Positions 1 through 6,493 are shown, counted from the stretch's first letter. The stretch: 32,140 nt of DNA from Bradyrhizobium altum (GCF_020889705.1 NZ_JACMYP010000078.1:1-32140), one strand, 5' to 3'. A program made the numbers and translations. The notes: generated from the letters alone by a model not told the origin.

Positions 1-240
1 GCCTTCGCGGACTCGGTCGGTGCCGCCGCCACCGTGATCAACCTGCCTGAGGACGCCAAGGGCACCACGACGCTGGAGAGCAAGACCAACTTCATCGGCG
101 GGGCGAAGGAAGGGACCACGGTGATCGCTACGGCGACCCCGGTCCATCGGGGCCGGCGGACCCAGGTCTGGCAGACCAGGCTGGAGACCGAGGACGGCAA
201 ACTGGTCGCGGTCGTCACGCAAACGCAACTGGTACTATGA
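1..240 (+). CDS. PaaI-type hotdog thioesterase, C-terminal part
   Basis: The reading frame is open from the first base of the window (AFADSVGAAAT...) to a TGA at 238-240, so only the last 79 residues are present and the start lies outside. The stretch with a small-residue helix (ADSVGAAAT), then SKTNFIGGAKEGT, a strand rich in A/T/V, HRGRRTQVWQTRLETEDGKLVAVVTQTQ at the end is the typical C-terminal half of the PaaI/YbgC-like hotdog fold. These enzymes hydrolyse acyl-CoA thioesters in the cytoplasm. The substrate cannot be told from this fragment. The family call rests on pattern recognition of the fold; the catalytic Asp/Glu region of the central helix is mostly upstream of the window. Confidence 0.75.
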   Translation, partial: AFADSVGAAATVINLPEDAKGTTTLESKTNFIGGAKEGTTVIATATPVHRGRRTQVWQTRLETEDGKLVAVVTQTQLVL

Positions 241-247
241 TGGGGCG

Positions 248-273
248 ATGATGTGATTTCTCGATCACATCAT
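248..273. terminator. Perfect inverted repeat after the thioesterase gene
   Basis: ATGATGTGAT and ATCACATCAT form a perfect 10-bp stem with a six-base loop, eight bases after the thioesterase stop codon. No real T-tract follows (TGTTTAC), so it is at best a weak intrinsic terminator. It could also be an operator or a mRNA 3' end stabiliser. Confidence 0.4.
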
Positions 274-298
274 TGTTTACTTAAATGAATCTAGACAC

Positions 299-327
299 TT
301 GAATTATATTGTGCGTCGCACAATATA
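299..327 (+). promoter_or_regulatory. Promoter-like region with a perfect 23-bp palindromic operator
   Basis: Positions 305-327 are a perfect palindrome with 11-bp arms (TATATTGTGCG and its complement) around a central T. It follows a TTGAAT at 299-304 that could be a -35 box, and its right arm contains CAATAT at 321-326, 16 bases further on, which could be a -10 box. A palindrome lying between the two boxes of the promoter is the usual layout of a repressor site. The regulator is not known. The TGC/GCA core is reminiscent of PhaR-type sites in alphaproteobacteria, but that is a guess. Confidence 0.5.
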
Positions 328-380
328 GGAGTTGCTAGGGACTCGACGCCTCCTCGAGGGCTACCAAGAGGAGTTATGAA

Positions 381-1004
381 ATGAACTATGATTCCATCCG
401 TCCGACCTCCGCCAAGGGCACCGTGCGGACGTTGAGCCAGCAGGAGGAGCTTCCTCTGCTGCGCGATCACCTGTTGCGACTGGATCGTACCAGCCGCCAT
501 GATCGTTTTCATGGCTTCATCGACGACAGCTTCATCCGCCGCTACGCCGAGCGCTGCGCCAACGACGGCACGGTCATTATCGCGTATTTCGAGGATGGCG
601 TGGTCCGCGGCGCGGCCGAACTGCATCCGCCGGAGCAGTCACCGGATGCGCAACCCGAGATCGCCTTCAGCGTGGAGCGGTCGGTGCGGCGCAAGGGCGT
701 CGGCAGCACGTTGTTCCGCAAGCTGATCGCCGAGGCGCATGCCAAGGGCTACGGCAGCCTGCGCATCACCACCGGCGCGCAGAACGACGCGATGCGTGCG
801 CTCGCCACCAAGTTCGGTGCGCAACTGACCTTCCGTCACGGTGAGTCCACGGGCAGCATCGACCTGACCGAACAGCACCAGGGCGAACCCGCACCGGTCG
901 CTGCACCGGTTACGCCGGTCGAGGCCGCACGCGCGATCGTCGACATGAACCGCGCCTACTGGCGAATGGTGATGCAGATGTCCGGCTGGGGCCGGGCCGC
1001 CTGA
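381..1004 (+). CDS. GNAT-family N-acetyltransferase
   Basis: This 207-residue protein has the GNAT fold: a beta strand with acidic FEDGVVRGAAEL at about 70-81, EIAFSVERSVRRKGVGSTLF at about 93-112 carrying the acetyl-CoA pyrophosphate-binding motif A (R104-K-G-V-G108), and the following helix LIAEAHAKGY with LRITTGAQNDAMRALATKFGA, the usual C-terminal half. It should transfer an acetyl group from acetyl-CoA to an unknown amine. After the domain there is a Pro/Ala-rich linker (about 165-180) and a short helical tail ending in WRMVMQMSGWGRAA, unusual for a plain GNAT. The start is supported by GAGGAG seven bases upstream. The gene stands alone behind a palindromic operator and ends at a bidirectional terminator. 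Confidence 0.85.
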   Translation: MNYDSIRPTSAKGTVRTLSQQEELPLLRDHLLRLDRTSRHDRFHGFIDDSFIRRYAERCANDGTVIIAYFEDGVVRGAAELHPPEQSPDAQPEIAFSVERSVRRKGVGSTLFRKLIAEAHAKGYGSLRITTGAQNDAMRALATKFGAQLTFRHGESTGSIDLTEQHQGEPAPVAAPVTPVEAARAIVDMNRAYWRMVMQMSGWGRAA

Positions 1005-1015
1005 GCCGATAGCGC

Positions 1016-1050
1016 TTCCAAGCGAAGTGGACACCGGTTCGCGATCAAAC
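1016..1050 (+). repeat. Dispersed intergenic repeat, copy 1 (short)
   Basis: The string AGCGAAGTGGACACCGGTT followed by CGCG lies between the GNAT stop and its terminator. The same core occurs inverted at about 4833-4880 and again at 10376-10424, always just after a gene. This copy keeps the core but has lost the outer arms seen in copy 3. Confidence 0.75.
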
Positions 1051-1056
1051 GTAAAA

Positions 1057-1090
1057 AGGGCAATCCGCTCAGCGGATTGCCCTCTTTCTT
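1057..1090. terminator. Bidirectional intrinsic terminator
   Basis: Arms 1057-1069 and 1071-1083 (AGGGCAATCCGCT and its exact complement) form a 13-bp stem, folding with a CTCAG loop. The plus strand continues with CTTTCTTT and the stem is preceded by AAAAA, so it can end transcription both of the GNAT gene (+) and of the convergent small gene (-). Confidence 0.85.
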
Positions 1091-1111
1091 TGAGTAACCG
1101 GATGTTGTTTT

Positions 1112-1420
1112 TCAGGTGCCGGTGCGCTTGGCGGGCGCGAGACGGCGGACCACGCGGCGCTCGACCACGACCGAGCGCTGTGCGCCCTGTTCGCCGGCGA
1201 TCACGCGGGTTGCCGTGCCGGTGCGGGCGCTGACGCGCGCGGTCTTCTTCACCTCGGCCAGCACTTCTTCATAGGGCAGCCCCATCAGCGACGACGCGAT
1301 CTCGGCCTGGGCCTCGACGTCATCGGTGATGCCGATGGCGGCGAAGATTGCCTCCTCCAGCGTCGGCGGGTCGTGCCGCACGCGCCGGGTGCCATACTTG
1401 GTATTCCAGTCTCCGCTCAT
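1112..1420 (-). CDS. Conserved hypothetical protein (102 aa)
   Basis: The product starts MSGDWNTKYGTRRVRHDPPTLEEAIFAA, continues with an acidic alpha-helical stretch (GITDDVEAQAEIASSLMGLPYEEVLAEVKK) and ends in a basic, Arg/Val-rich tail of about 40 residues. It has no signal peptide or membrane segment and I do not recognise a named domain, although the first 60 residues look like a compact helical domain I associate with Bradyrhizobium-group hypothetical proteins. I chose the ATG at 1420 because it has GAGG five bases upstream; a longer frame upstream to 1477 lacks such a site. It ends at the shared terminator. The basic tail might bind nucleic acid, but this is only inferred from composition. 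Confidence 0.7.
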   Translation of the reverse strand: MSGDWNTKYGTRRVRHDPPTLEEAIFAAIGITDDVEAQAEIASSLMGLPYEEVLAEVKKTARVSARTGTATRVIAGEQGAQRSVVVERRVVRRLAPAKRTGT

Positions 1421-1509
1421 CGCCGCCTCATCTTTGAATCGCGGGAGATACGTAAGGTCCCCAATGTTGCATTGCAATATGAATATGAGATGGCAATCCA
1501 GCCATGCAG

Positions 1510-1809
1510 CTAGAGTCTCTCAATCTTGTGAGCGTCATAAAGTTCGATGGTGGTCGCAGCGGCCGCAAGAGATTGCAGGGAGCGGACGAAATCGCGTGAG
1601 GCGGGGACCGCGAAATGCGCCGCCAGCGCGGCGCGGTCCACCCATTGCTCGAAAAACACCAGCCTGAGCGGATTCTCGCAGTCGACCTGGACCGCGTGGG
1701 AGATGCAGCCGGGCTCGGTGCGCGAGCGATGGACATGTTCGAGGCTCAACCGCCGCACCTCGTCGAACGAGTCGGGGCGGGCGGTGACGCTGCCGGTGAC
1801 GACAATCAT
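1510..1809 (-). CDS. Antibiotic biosynthesis monooxygenase (ABM) domain protein
   Basis: This 99-residue protein has the complete ABM-fold pattern: MIVVTGSVTARPDSFDEVRRLSLEHVHRSRTEPGCISHAV, then the strand LRLVFFEQWVDRAALAAHFAVPASRDFV. The E-P-G-C/Y and the F-x-E-x-W-x-D-x-x-A-x-x-x-H signatures are those of YgiN-like putative quinol monooxygenases, which are small cytoplasmic dimers acting on quinones or related oxygen-labile substrates without a cofactor. The start at 1809 has GGGGGAG just upstream. A DUF2161 gene ends 16 bases upstream of this start on the same strand, so the two are probably co-transcribed. The true substrate is unknown. Confidence 0.85.
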   Translation of the reverse strand: MIVVTGSVTARPDSFDEVRRLSLEHVHRSRTEPGCISHAVQVDCENPLRLVFFEQWVDRAALAAHFAVPASRDFVRSLQSLAAAATTIELYDAHKIERL

Positions 1810-1825
1810 GATCTCCCCCAGTCCG

Positions 1826-2554
1826 TTACGGGGCGGCTTCCGCCCCTGACGCATTGATCGGTTGCTGCGGCCAGCGCTTCAGCGCGGCACGGCCGGCATC
1901 GGTCAGCACATAGATGCCGCGCTCGGCGCGATCGAACCAGCCGTAGACATTATGCTGCAGGATCTTGCCGGCGTCGGGAATCTCGGCGCGGAGGTCGCGC
2001 ACCCGCCGGGGCCCATCCGACAGCGCACAGGCGCAGGCCAGCGCCTGCTGCCGGTAGGCGGTCATGATCGGCGCGCGCGTCGATCCGCCCATGGCTGGAT
2101 CGCCCTTGCGCTTCCGGTGCTCGGTGATCAGGCGCAAGCGCTTCTTCGGATTGCGGCGCGGTGCCGCAGTCGGCGGCGGCACCAGCACCTCGACGTCGCC
2201 GCGGTCGGTGACGCCGAGCATGCCGAAGCCGAGCCGCCGGCACAGATTGCGATACCGCGCGTCGCTCTCGCGGCCCTTGCCGCGGGCCGAAACCTTGGCC
2301 GCGATCCACACCTCGTCGGCGGCGGCGGCGCGATCGACCGCCTGCAGGATCAGTTCGAGATTGAAGGCGAGCTTCAGCTCACCGACCACCACGACAGGCG
2401 GATCGCCACCGCTCAGCGCCACGAGGTCGCAGCCGCCGATCTCGCCCTTCACCGTGAAGCCGAGCTTTTCGAGGAAGCGTTTGACGGGCAGATAAAGCGC
2501 GGTTTCCAACAGGCAGGCTCCTGCGGCATCCGGCCGCGACTCAGGTGCCAGCAT
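1826..2554 (-). CDS. DUF2161 family PD-(D/E)XK nuclease-fold protein
   Basis: The 242-residue form begins MLAPESRPDA. Residues about 15-110 have the DUF2161 pattern: LLETALYLPVKRFLEKLGFTVKGEIGGCDLVAL with D43, then VVVVGELKLAFNLELILQAVDR with the E59-L-K61 triad, i.e. the D...ExK core of PD-(D/E)XK phosphodiesterases. The second half, after a basic linker (RRNPKKRLRLITEHRKRKGDP), resembles a winged-helix with ILQHNVYGWFDRAERGIYVLTDAGRAAL. A role in nucleic-acid cleavage is therefore plausible but untested. The frame stays open to an ATG at 2596, adding 14 residues; I prefer 2554 because the longer form would run into the promoter of the divergent gene. No strong ribosome-binding site decides it. 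Confidence 0.8.
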   Translation of the reverse strand: MLAPESRPDAAGACLLETALYLPVKRFLEKLGFTVKGEIGGCDLVALSGGDPPVVVVGELKLAFNLELILQAVDRAAAADEVWIAAKVSARGKGRESDARYRNLCRRLGFGMLGVTDRGDVEVLVPPPTAAPRRNPKKRLRLITEHRKRKGDPAMGGSTRAPIMTAYRQQALACACALSDGPRRVRDLRAEIPDAGKILQHNVYGWFDRAERGIYVLTDAGRAALKRWPQQPINASGAEAAP

Positions 2555-2588
2555 AGCGCGGAATTGTGCCCGCTGAGGCGCATGGAAT

Positions 2589-2618
2589 TTGCCCAAAGCG
2601 CGGCCAGGCGGCTATTAT
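2589..2618 (+). promoter_or_regulatory. Candidate promoter of the GrlR-like gene
   Basis: TTGCCC at 2589-2594 and TATTAT at 2613-2618 are 18 bases apart and resemble a housekeeping -35/-10 pair. Transcription would begin about 20 bases before the ATG at 2647. No other evidence supports it. Confidence 0.35.
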
Positions 2619-2646
2619 TGGGCCGGGACAAGGCGCAACCATCCTC

Positions 2647-2991
2647 ATGATCCGGAACGGGCTCTATCATATCACCGTCGAATTTCTCGATGGCGTTTCT
2701 GGCGGCAACCAGGGCGTCATGGTGCTGCGCGACGGCCAGATGCGCGGCGGTGACTCGTTCTTCTTCGCCCATGGCAGCTACACAGCGGCCGATGGCAAGT
2801 GGAAGGGCGAGGTCACCAACGAGGAGCATTCGCCGACCTATGGCGAGCGCCCGGTGTGGGAACGCAAGGTGGTCACGATCGGCTTTACCGGCACCTACAC
2901 CGACGAGACCGCCGAGGGCGACGGCATGGCGCTCGCCGGCAAGCAGAGCATCCGCTTCAGGTCGAAGCTGCGGCTGCTGGTTGCTGACTAA
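2647..2991 (+). CDS. GrlR-like single-domain protein
   Basis: The 114-residue product MIRNGLYHITVEFLDGVSGG... matches the GrlR fold family: an N-terminal NGLYxIxxxxxDG strand pair, GVMVLRDGQMRGGDSFFFAHGSY, then GKWKGEVTNEEHS and a C-terminal LAGKQSIRFRSKLRLL. GrlR is known as the repressor that binds GrlA in attaching-and-effacing enterobacteria, but most homologues, including this one, lie far from any type III secretion locus and have no known role. The protein is cytoplasmic by composition. It is about 45% identical by eye to the second domain of the 8128-8832 protein. The stop codon overlaps the stop of the convergent SDR gene by two bases. I chose the ATG at 2647 because upstream codons do not fit the family. 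Confidence 0.8.
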   Translation: MIRNGLYHITVEFLDGVSGGNQGVMVLRDGQMRGGDSFFFAHGSYTAADGKWKGEVTNEEHSPTYGERPVWERKVVTIGFTGTYTDETAEGDGMALAGKQSIRFRSKLRLLVAD

Positions 2992-3668
2992 ACCCGTCCA
3001 TTGACCGGCAGCAGCGCGCCGGTGACGGCGCTCGCGGCGTCGCTGGCGAGGAACAGGATAACATCGGCGAGTTCCTTCGGCGTCACCCATTTGGAGATAT
3101 CGGCCTTTGGCATCGCGGCGCGATTGGCTGCGGTGTCGATGATCGAGGGTAGCACGGCATTGACCGTGACCTTGCCCTTGAGCTCGGCGGCGAGCGACTC
3201 GGTGAGGCGGTGCACACCGGCTTTTGATGCTGCATAGGGCCCCATGCCGGAGGCGGCCTGCAAGGCGCCGAGTGCGCCGATATTGATGATCCGTCCGGCG
3301 CCCGATTTGGTGAGGTGCGGAATGGCGGCGTGCGACGTGTTGAAGGCGGTCATCACGTTCATCGCATACATGCGCTGCCAGGTCGCGGGATCGCCGTCGC
3401 TCACCGCTTCGAAGGTGAAGCCGCCTGCGATGTTGATTAGCCCGTCGAGTCGGCCGAAATGCGCCGCCGCCTTGTCGATCGCAGCCGTCGCCTGCGCGGT
3501 GTCGGTGAGATCGACACCGCCGAGCTCGATACGATCGGCCGTCGCGGCAAGTTGCGAGGCCGCATGATCGATGCCGGCAACACGCGCGCCGCGCGCCAGG
3601 GCTTCTTCGGCGACCACCTTGCCAAGCGCGCCAAGCGCGCCGGTGATGACGATGGCTTTTCCGTTCAT
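2988..3668 (-). CDS. Short-chain dehydrogenase/reductase, dihydropteridine-reductase-like
   Basis: This 226-residue SDR has the nucleotide-binding motif ITGALGALG at residues 8-16, the NIAGG segment at about 79-83 and the active-site YAASK. The residue 13 positions before the Tyr, normally the catalytic Ser, is Ala in NIGALGALQAASGMGPYAASK-type sequence. The same loss is known in dihydropteridine reductases, and the downstream VTVNAVLPSIIDTAANRAAMP...WVTPKELADVILFLASD also resembles that subgroup. It is probably an NAD(P)H-dependent cytoplasmic oxidoreductase; the substrate is unknown. It ends at PVNGRV, as is usual. It is transcribed alone and converges on the GrlR-like gene. Confidence 0.88.
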   Translation of the reverse strand: MNGKAIVITGALGALGKVVAEEALARGARVAGIDHAASQLAATADRIELGGVDLTDTAQATAAIDKAAAHFGRLDGLINIAGGFTFEAVSDGDPATWQRMYAMNVMTAFNTSHAAIPHLTKSGAGRIINIGALGALQAASGMGPYAASKAGVHRLTESLAAELKGKVTVNAVLPSIIDTAANRAAMPKADISKWVTPKELADVILFLASDAASAVTGALLPVNGRV

Positions 3669-3792
3669 GGCGGTCTCCGTATCAGCAACAGGTTGCTGCC
3701 CACTATGATCAGGCGGATTTCATTTGCAATGCCGCCAATTTCGTCTCCTACTGCGCGCATTCATCAATTCATTCACCTCAAGGATGTTTGCG

Positions 3793-4500
3793 ATGCCGAC
3801 ACCGAGGGCCTGTGAAACTCATCTCGAACTCGTCAAGTTCAGCTACGGATTGCCGCATCTTACGCAAGCGCTCAAGCGCGACCGGAAGGTCAAGATCGTT
3901 GCCCTCGGATCATCGTCGACCGCGGGAGCCGATAAAATTCTCCCATTTCCACCACGGCTGGAGATCTTATGGCGAAGCCAGAAGCAGTCCTTCGGCCGGA
4001 TGATCGACATCGTCAACCGAGGCATCGGCGGGCAGGAGGCGCCGGAAGAGTTCTCGCGCATCGAGTCCGATGTCATCGCTGAAGCGCCGGTGATGGTGAT
4101 TTGGCAGGTCGGCACCAACGCCGTGTACAGGAACTACAACTTCGATCAGGTGCAAGCGACATTCGGGGCAGGACTCGATGTGCTCGCCGGGCTGCCGCTG
4201 GACGTCGTGGTGATGGATTCGCAATACACCCAGGCAATCATCGGCGCGCCAGACGTGCTCAAGCTCGCCAACCAGTTCATGCCAATGATCGCCGACGTCG
4301 CTGCAAGCAGGAAAGTCAACCTGTTCCGCCGCTTTGCGCTGATGAAGCAATGGGTCGATGCCGGAATACCGCTCTCCGAACTCGACGATGGTGCACAGGA
4401 GCATCTCCATACGAGCGAGTGGGCGACCGATTGTATCACTCAAGCGTTGCTCGGTGCGATCAACGATGCGGTTGCACGCAGCGCGAGCACGTCGTCCTGA
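3793..4500 (+). CDS. SGNH/GDSL-type hydrolase
   Basis: The 235-residue product has SGNH blocks: block I GSSSTAG at 39-45 with the likely nucleophile S41 (the usual GDS is GSS here), block II Gly in NRGIGGQE, block III VGTNAV with its Asn, and a C-terminal DDGAQEHLHTSEW holding the block V His. SGNH enzymes are esterases or lipases acting on varied ester or acetyl groups. There is no signal peptide in the form starting at 3793, so it would be cytoplasmic. Upstream in-frame ATGs at 3724 and 3784 exist, but AAGGA at 3780-3784 is best spaced for 3793. A longer start would add a basic hydrophobic stretch (FRLLLRAFINSF) that could serve as a weak signal. Confidence 0.8.
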   Translation: MPTPRACETHLELVKFSYGLPHLTQALKRDRKVKIVALGSSSTAGADKILPFPPRLEILWRSQKQSFGRMIDIVNRGIGGQEAPEEFSRIESDVIAEAPVMVIWQVGTNAVYRNYNFDQVQATFGAGLDVLAGLPLDVVVMDSQYTQAIIGAPDVLKLANQFMPMIADVAASRKVNLFRRFALMKQWVDAGIPLSELDDGAQEHLHTSEWATDCITQALLGAINDAVARSASTSS

Positions 4501-4508
4501 CTACGTAA

Positions 4509-4562
4509 GACTACGGAGGTGGGCCAGTTGGATAAAATTTGCGGCACTTCCGTAAGTCGTTT
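4509..4562 (+). terminator. Imperfect long stem-loop after the SGNH hydrolase gene
   Basis: GACTACGGAGGTG at 4509-4521 can pair with CACTTCCGTAAGTC at 4545-4558, allowing one bulge and one G-U pair, and GTTTT follows. The loop is long (23 bases). It could act as a weak terminator for the hydrolase gene or as a leader structure of the next one. Confidence 0.3.
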
Positions 4563-4608
4563 TCAGAACCCTTTGCCTAGAAGCGGAACTCTAGCCAAGG
4601 TAGGGGTT

Positions 4609-4815
4609 ATGCGAATGGGAAATCTTCCGGATCACGGTTTACCGCTCGTTCAGCTTAAGGAGCAGCGGCGCGATCTCGTGGTGGCGCTGCAAAACCGCAA
4701 CGGACCAGTGGGCAGCTGGGAGTTGATGCAGATCGCGGCGATCCAGCAGGCGATCTCGGCGTTCGAGGATGTGATCGCCGATCTCGACGCGGAGCTTGAG
4801 CTCGAGGCGGCCTGA
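4609..4815 (+). CDS. Small hypothetical protein (68 aa)
   Basis: The product MRMGNLPDHGLPLVQLKEQRRDLVVALQNRNGPVGSWELMQIAAIQQAISAFEDVIADLDAELELEAA is predicted mostly helical, with a heptad-like C-terminal half (IAAIQQAISAFEDVIADLDAELELE) and no Cys, signal peptide or membrane segment. AGGTAGGGG lies immediately before the ATG at 4609; a second ATG at 4615 is also possible. The frame is open further upstream to 4519, but that part overlaps a stem-loop and looks unlike the rest. The gene ends in its own intrinsic terminator. I do not recognise a family and no function can be inferred. Confidence 0.65.
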   Translation: MRMGNLPDHGLPLVQLKEQRRDLVVALQNRNGPVGSWELMQIAAIQQAISAFEDVIADLDAELELEAA

Positions 4816-4823
4816 GCTTTTTT
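4800..4823 (+). terminator. Intrinsic terminator overlapping a stop codon
   Basis: GCTC-G-AGG pairs with CCT-GAGC across a CGG loop, with one bulged G, and is followed directly by six T residues. The right arm contains the TGA stop of the small gene. Confidence 0.75.
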
Positions 4824-4832
4824 CTGTCTGGT

Positions 4833-4880
4833 CGCATTTTCTTCACGCGAACCGGTGTCCACTCGATAACGCTCTCGCGT
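4833..4880 (-). repeat. Dispersed intergenic repeat, copy 2 (inverted)
   Basis: Read on the minus strand this segment contains GAGTGGACACCGGTTCGCG, then TGAAGAAAATGCG, preceded by GCGTTATC. It matches copy 3 at 10376-10424 over the core and both arms, with a few changes. It lies between convergent genes. Confidence 0.75.
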
Positions 4881-4887
4881 AAATTGA

Positions 4888-5631
4888 TCAGGCCTGCAGA
4901 TAGCGGCCTTCAAGCGCCTTGCGCTCGGCCTGGCCGAGCCCGAGGCCTTCGCGGAAATAGCTGTCGAGGCCGCCATAGTCGGCATCGATCGCCTCGAACG
5001 CCGCCTCGAGAAACGCCGCGCGGACGGTGCCGAGCACCTGCTTGACGTCATCAGGCAGCTCGGTGCTGTGGGCCGGGTCGCGCTTGTAGAACCGGTTGGT
5101 CAGGAGATAGTCGTCCGCGATCACCTGATCGGACACGCCGAGCGCGTGCAGGATCAGCGCGCAGGCAAAACCGGTGCGATCCTTGCCGGCGGTGCAGTGG
5201 ATCACCAGCGGGGCGCGGTCCTCGAGCAGATGGGCGAACAGCGTGCGATAGCGCGGCGTGTTGTCCTGCACATAGCCGCGGTAGGAATCCCGCATCACAT
5301 CGATCGCGTCGGCTTCCAGGAGCTGACGTTGGCTGGCGATCGCTCGCAGCGAAGCAACCACCGTCGGCTCGACGGGGAGTGAATGCACGGTGACGTCGGC
5401 CATGCTGCACAGCGCCTCGGCGCGCTCGGCGACGCCGCGGAAATCGAATGCGCTCTTGACGCCGAGGCCGCGCACCACGGTGACGTCCTGCTCGGTGAGA
5501 TGCGCAAGATGGTTGGAGCGGAAGATCTGCCGCCAGCGCACCGTCCGGCCGTCACGCGTCTGGTAGCCGCCAAGGTCGCGAAAATTGCTGGCGCCGGCGA
5601 GGTTGAGGTGACGGGCAGGGGCTTCTGACAT
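4888..5631 (-). CDS. Protein tyrosine phosphatase (Y_phosphatase3 type)
   Basis: The 247-residue form starts MSEAPARHLNLAGASNFRDLGGYQTRDGRTVRWRQIFRSNHL. The N-terminal NFRDLGGY plus the P-loop HCTAGKDRTG at 145-154 (nucleophile C146, phosphate-binding R152) are diagnostic of the prokaryotic tyrosine/serine phosphatase family PF13350. DDYLLTNRFY after the P-loop is the usual helix of that family. These cytoplasmic enzymes dephosphorylate phosphotyrosine proteins and sometimes phosphoinositides. The frame is open to 5781, but the extra 50 residues would overlap the divergent gene and look unlike the family. The ribosome-binding site for the chosen ATG is poor, so the start is not certain. Confidence 0.88.
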   Translation of the reverse strand: MSEAPARHLNLAGASNFRDLGGYQTRDGRTVRWRQIFRSNHLAHLTEQDVTVVRGLGVKSAFDFRGVAERAEALCSMADVTVHSLPVEPTVVASLRAIASQRQLLEADAIDVMRDSYRGYVQDNTPRYRTLFAHLLEDRAPLVIHCTAGKDRTGFACALILHALGVSDQVIADDYLLTNRFYKRDPAHSTELPDDVKQVLGTVRAAFLEAAFEAIDADYGGLDSYFREGLGLGQAERKALEGRYLQA

Positions 5632-5744
5632 CGGGCGGGCCTGTTGCAGCTGATGAGGTCTTGGCACAGGAATCTTGGCGCAGAAGTCCTGGCGCAGGAG
5701 TGTCGGCGCAGACAGGTCTATAACCGGCCTCTCGGGGGGAGAAT

Positions 5745-6056
5745 ATGACTTATCGCGGAGGCGCCATTCTCGTCGGCGCAATTCTTTTCGAGATTTTTGG
5801 TTCCTCGGCAGCGCCGGCGCAATCCGCCTTCCGGAATTATCACTGTGCCGATGGCACGCAATTCATTGCCGCATTCTTCAACGGGGACACCAGCGCGCAT
5901 CTGCAACTCGACGGCAAGGCGGTGACATTGACGAAGCGGCTGTCGCTGACGGGCACGCGCTACAGAGGCAGCGGTGTCACGCTTGAGATCACCCGGGCCG
6001 GACTGACCAGGCTCCGGCATGCGAAGCGGCCGGTGACGGCCTGCGAGCTGGCATGA
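5745..6056 (+). CDS. MliC-like secreted protein (putative C-type lysozyme inhibitor)
   Basis: This 103-residue protein has a signal peptide (GGAILVGAILFEIFGSSAAPAQS, cleavage near residue 26) and a mature domain FRNYHCADGTQFIAAFFNGDTSAHLQLDGKAVTLTKRLSLTGTRYRGSGVTLEITRAGLTRLR...TACELA. The pattern Y-x-C-x-D-G...A-x-L-x-L-D-G...L...S-G-x-x-Y-x-x-x-x-V and a second Cys at the end fit the MliC/PliC domain, a small beta barrel with one disulfide which in known members inhibits c-type lysozyme in the periplasm. The call is from pattern only. GGGGGAG seven bases upstream supports the start. It is a single gene ending in an intrinsic terminator. Confidence 0.72.
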   Translation: MTYRGGAILVGAILFEIFGSSAAPAQSAFRNYHCADGTQFIAAFFNGDTSAHLQLDGKAVTLTKRLSLTGTRYRGSGVTLEITRAGLTRLRHAKRPVTACELA

Positions 6057-6057
6057 A

Positions 6058-6090
6058 AAAGGGCCGAAACGCTTCGTTCCGACCCTTTCC
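6058..6090 (+). terminator. Intrinsic terminator after the MliC-like gene
   Basis: AAAGGGCCGAAACG at 6058-6071 pairs with CGTTCCGACCCTTT at 6075-6088 across a three-base loop, with 12 of 14 positions matched. It begins two bases after the stop codon. The A-run before and T-run after are part of the stem. Confidence 0.7.
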
Positions 6091-6139
6091 TATTGCCCTG
6101 CTGCTGTCTGACGTTTTACGCCTTTGCGTTGCGTCGGCA

Positions 6140-6340
6140 TCAGTGATCGCGGCTCGGTTTGGCATCGTCGATGGCCGCCTGATGGTACCAGCTCTCGCTG
6201 CAGGCCGAGGTCGCGACCTCAGTGGCCAGCTCGCGCGCCGTCCGCATCTCGCCGTAGCGGCGTCCGCCGAGAGCCGCGCGGCCCCCAGCCGGGAATTGAT
6301 AGATCGTTGCCGATCCCTGATTTTGGCCCGTCGTAATCAT
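6140..6340 (-). CDS. DUF2735 domain protein
   Basis: The 66-residue product MITTGQNQGSATIYQFPAGGRAALGGRRYGE... carries the DUF2735 signature, a short ATIYQFPxGGRxxxxGRR block at about residues 11-28, followed by a variable tail. The family is restricted to alphaproteobacteria, and members are commonly found next to glnII, as here, where it is divergent from glnII across 0.54 kb. No biochemical function is known. The genomic pairing suggests a link to nitrogen control. There is no signal peptide or membrane segment. The shared intergenic region contains the sigma-54 promoter of glnII, but I found no clear sigma-54 site facing this gene. Confidence 0.85.
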   Translation of the reverse strand: MITTGQNQGSATIYQFPAGGRAALGGRRYGEMRTARELATEVATSACSESWYHQAAIDDAKPSRDH

Positions 6341-6493
6341 CTCAAAGTCTCCTATGGCCGGAGCGAGCCTCCATGGTGCGCCCGACTCATTCGTGTGTCG
6401 TTACCGTCATTTTGATATCGGCCCGGGTCCGGCAGGGTGCAAGTTGACCAAGAAACGGTCATTTGCTGTCTAATTCGTGTGCAAATTCCGGTT

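Noticed and set aside
4585..4608. GGAAC followed 16 bases later by GTT, resembling an EcfG stress promoter
   Set aside because: A start site from it would fall inside the coding region that has a good ribosome-binding site, and the -10 match is partial.
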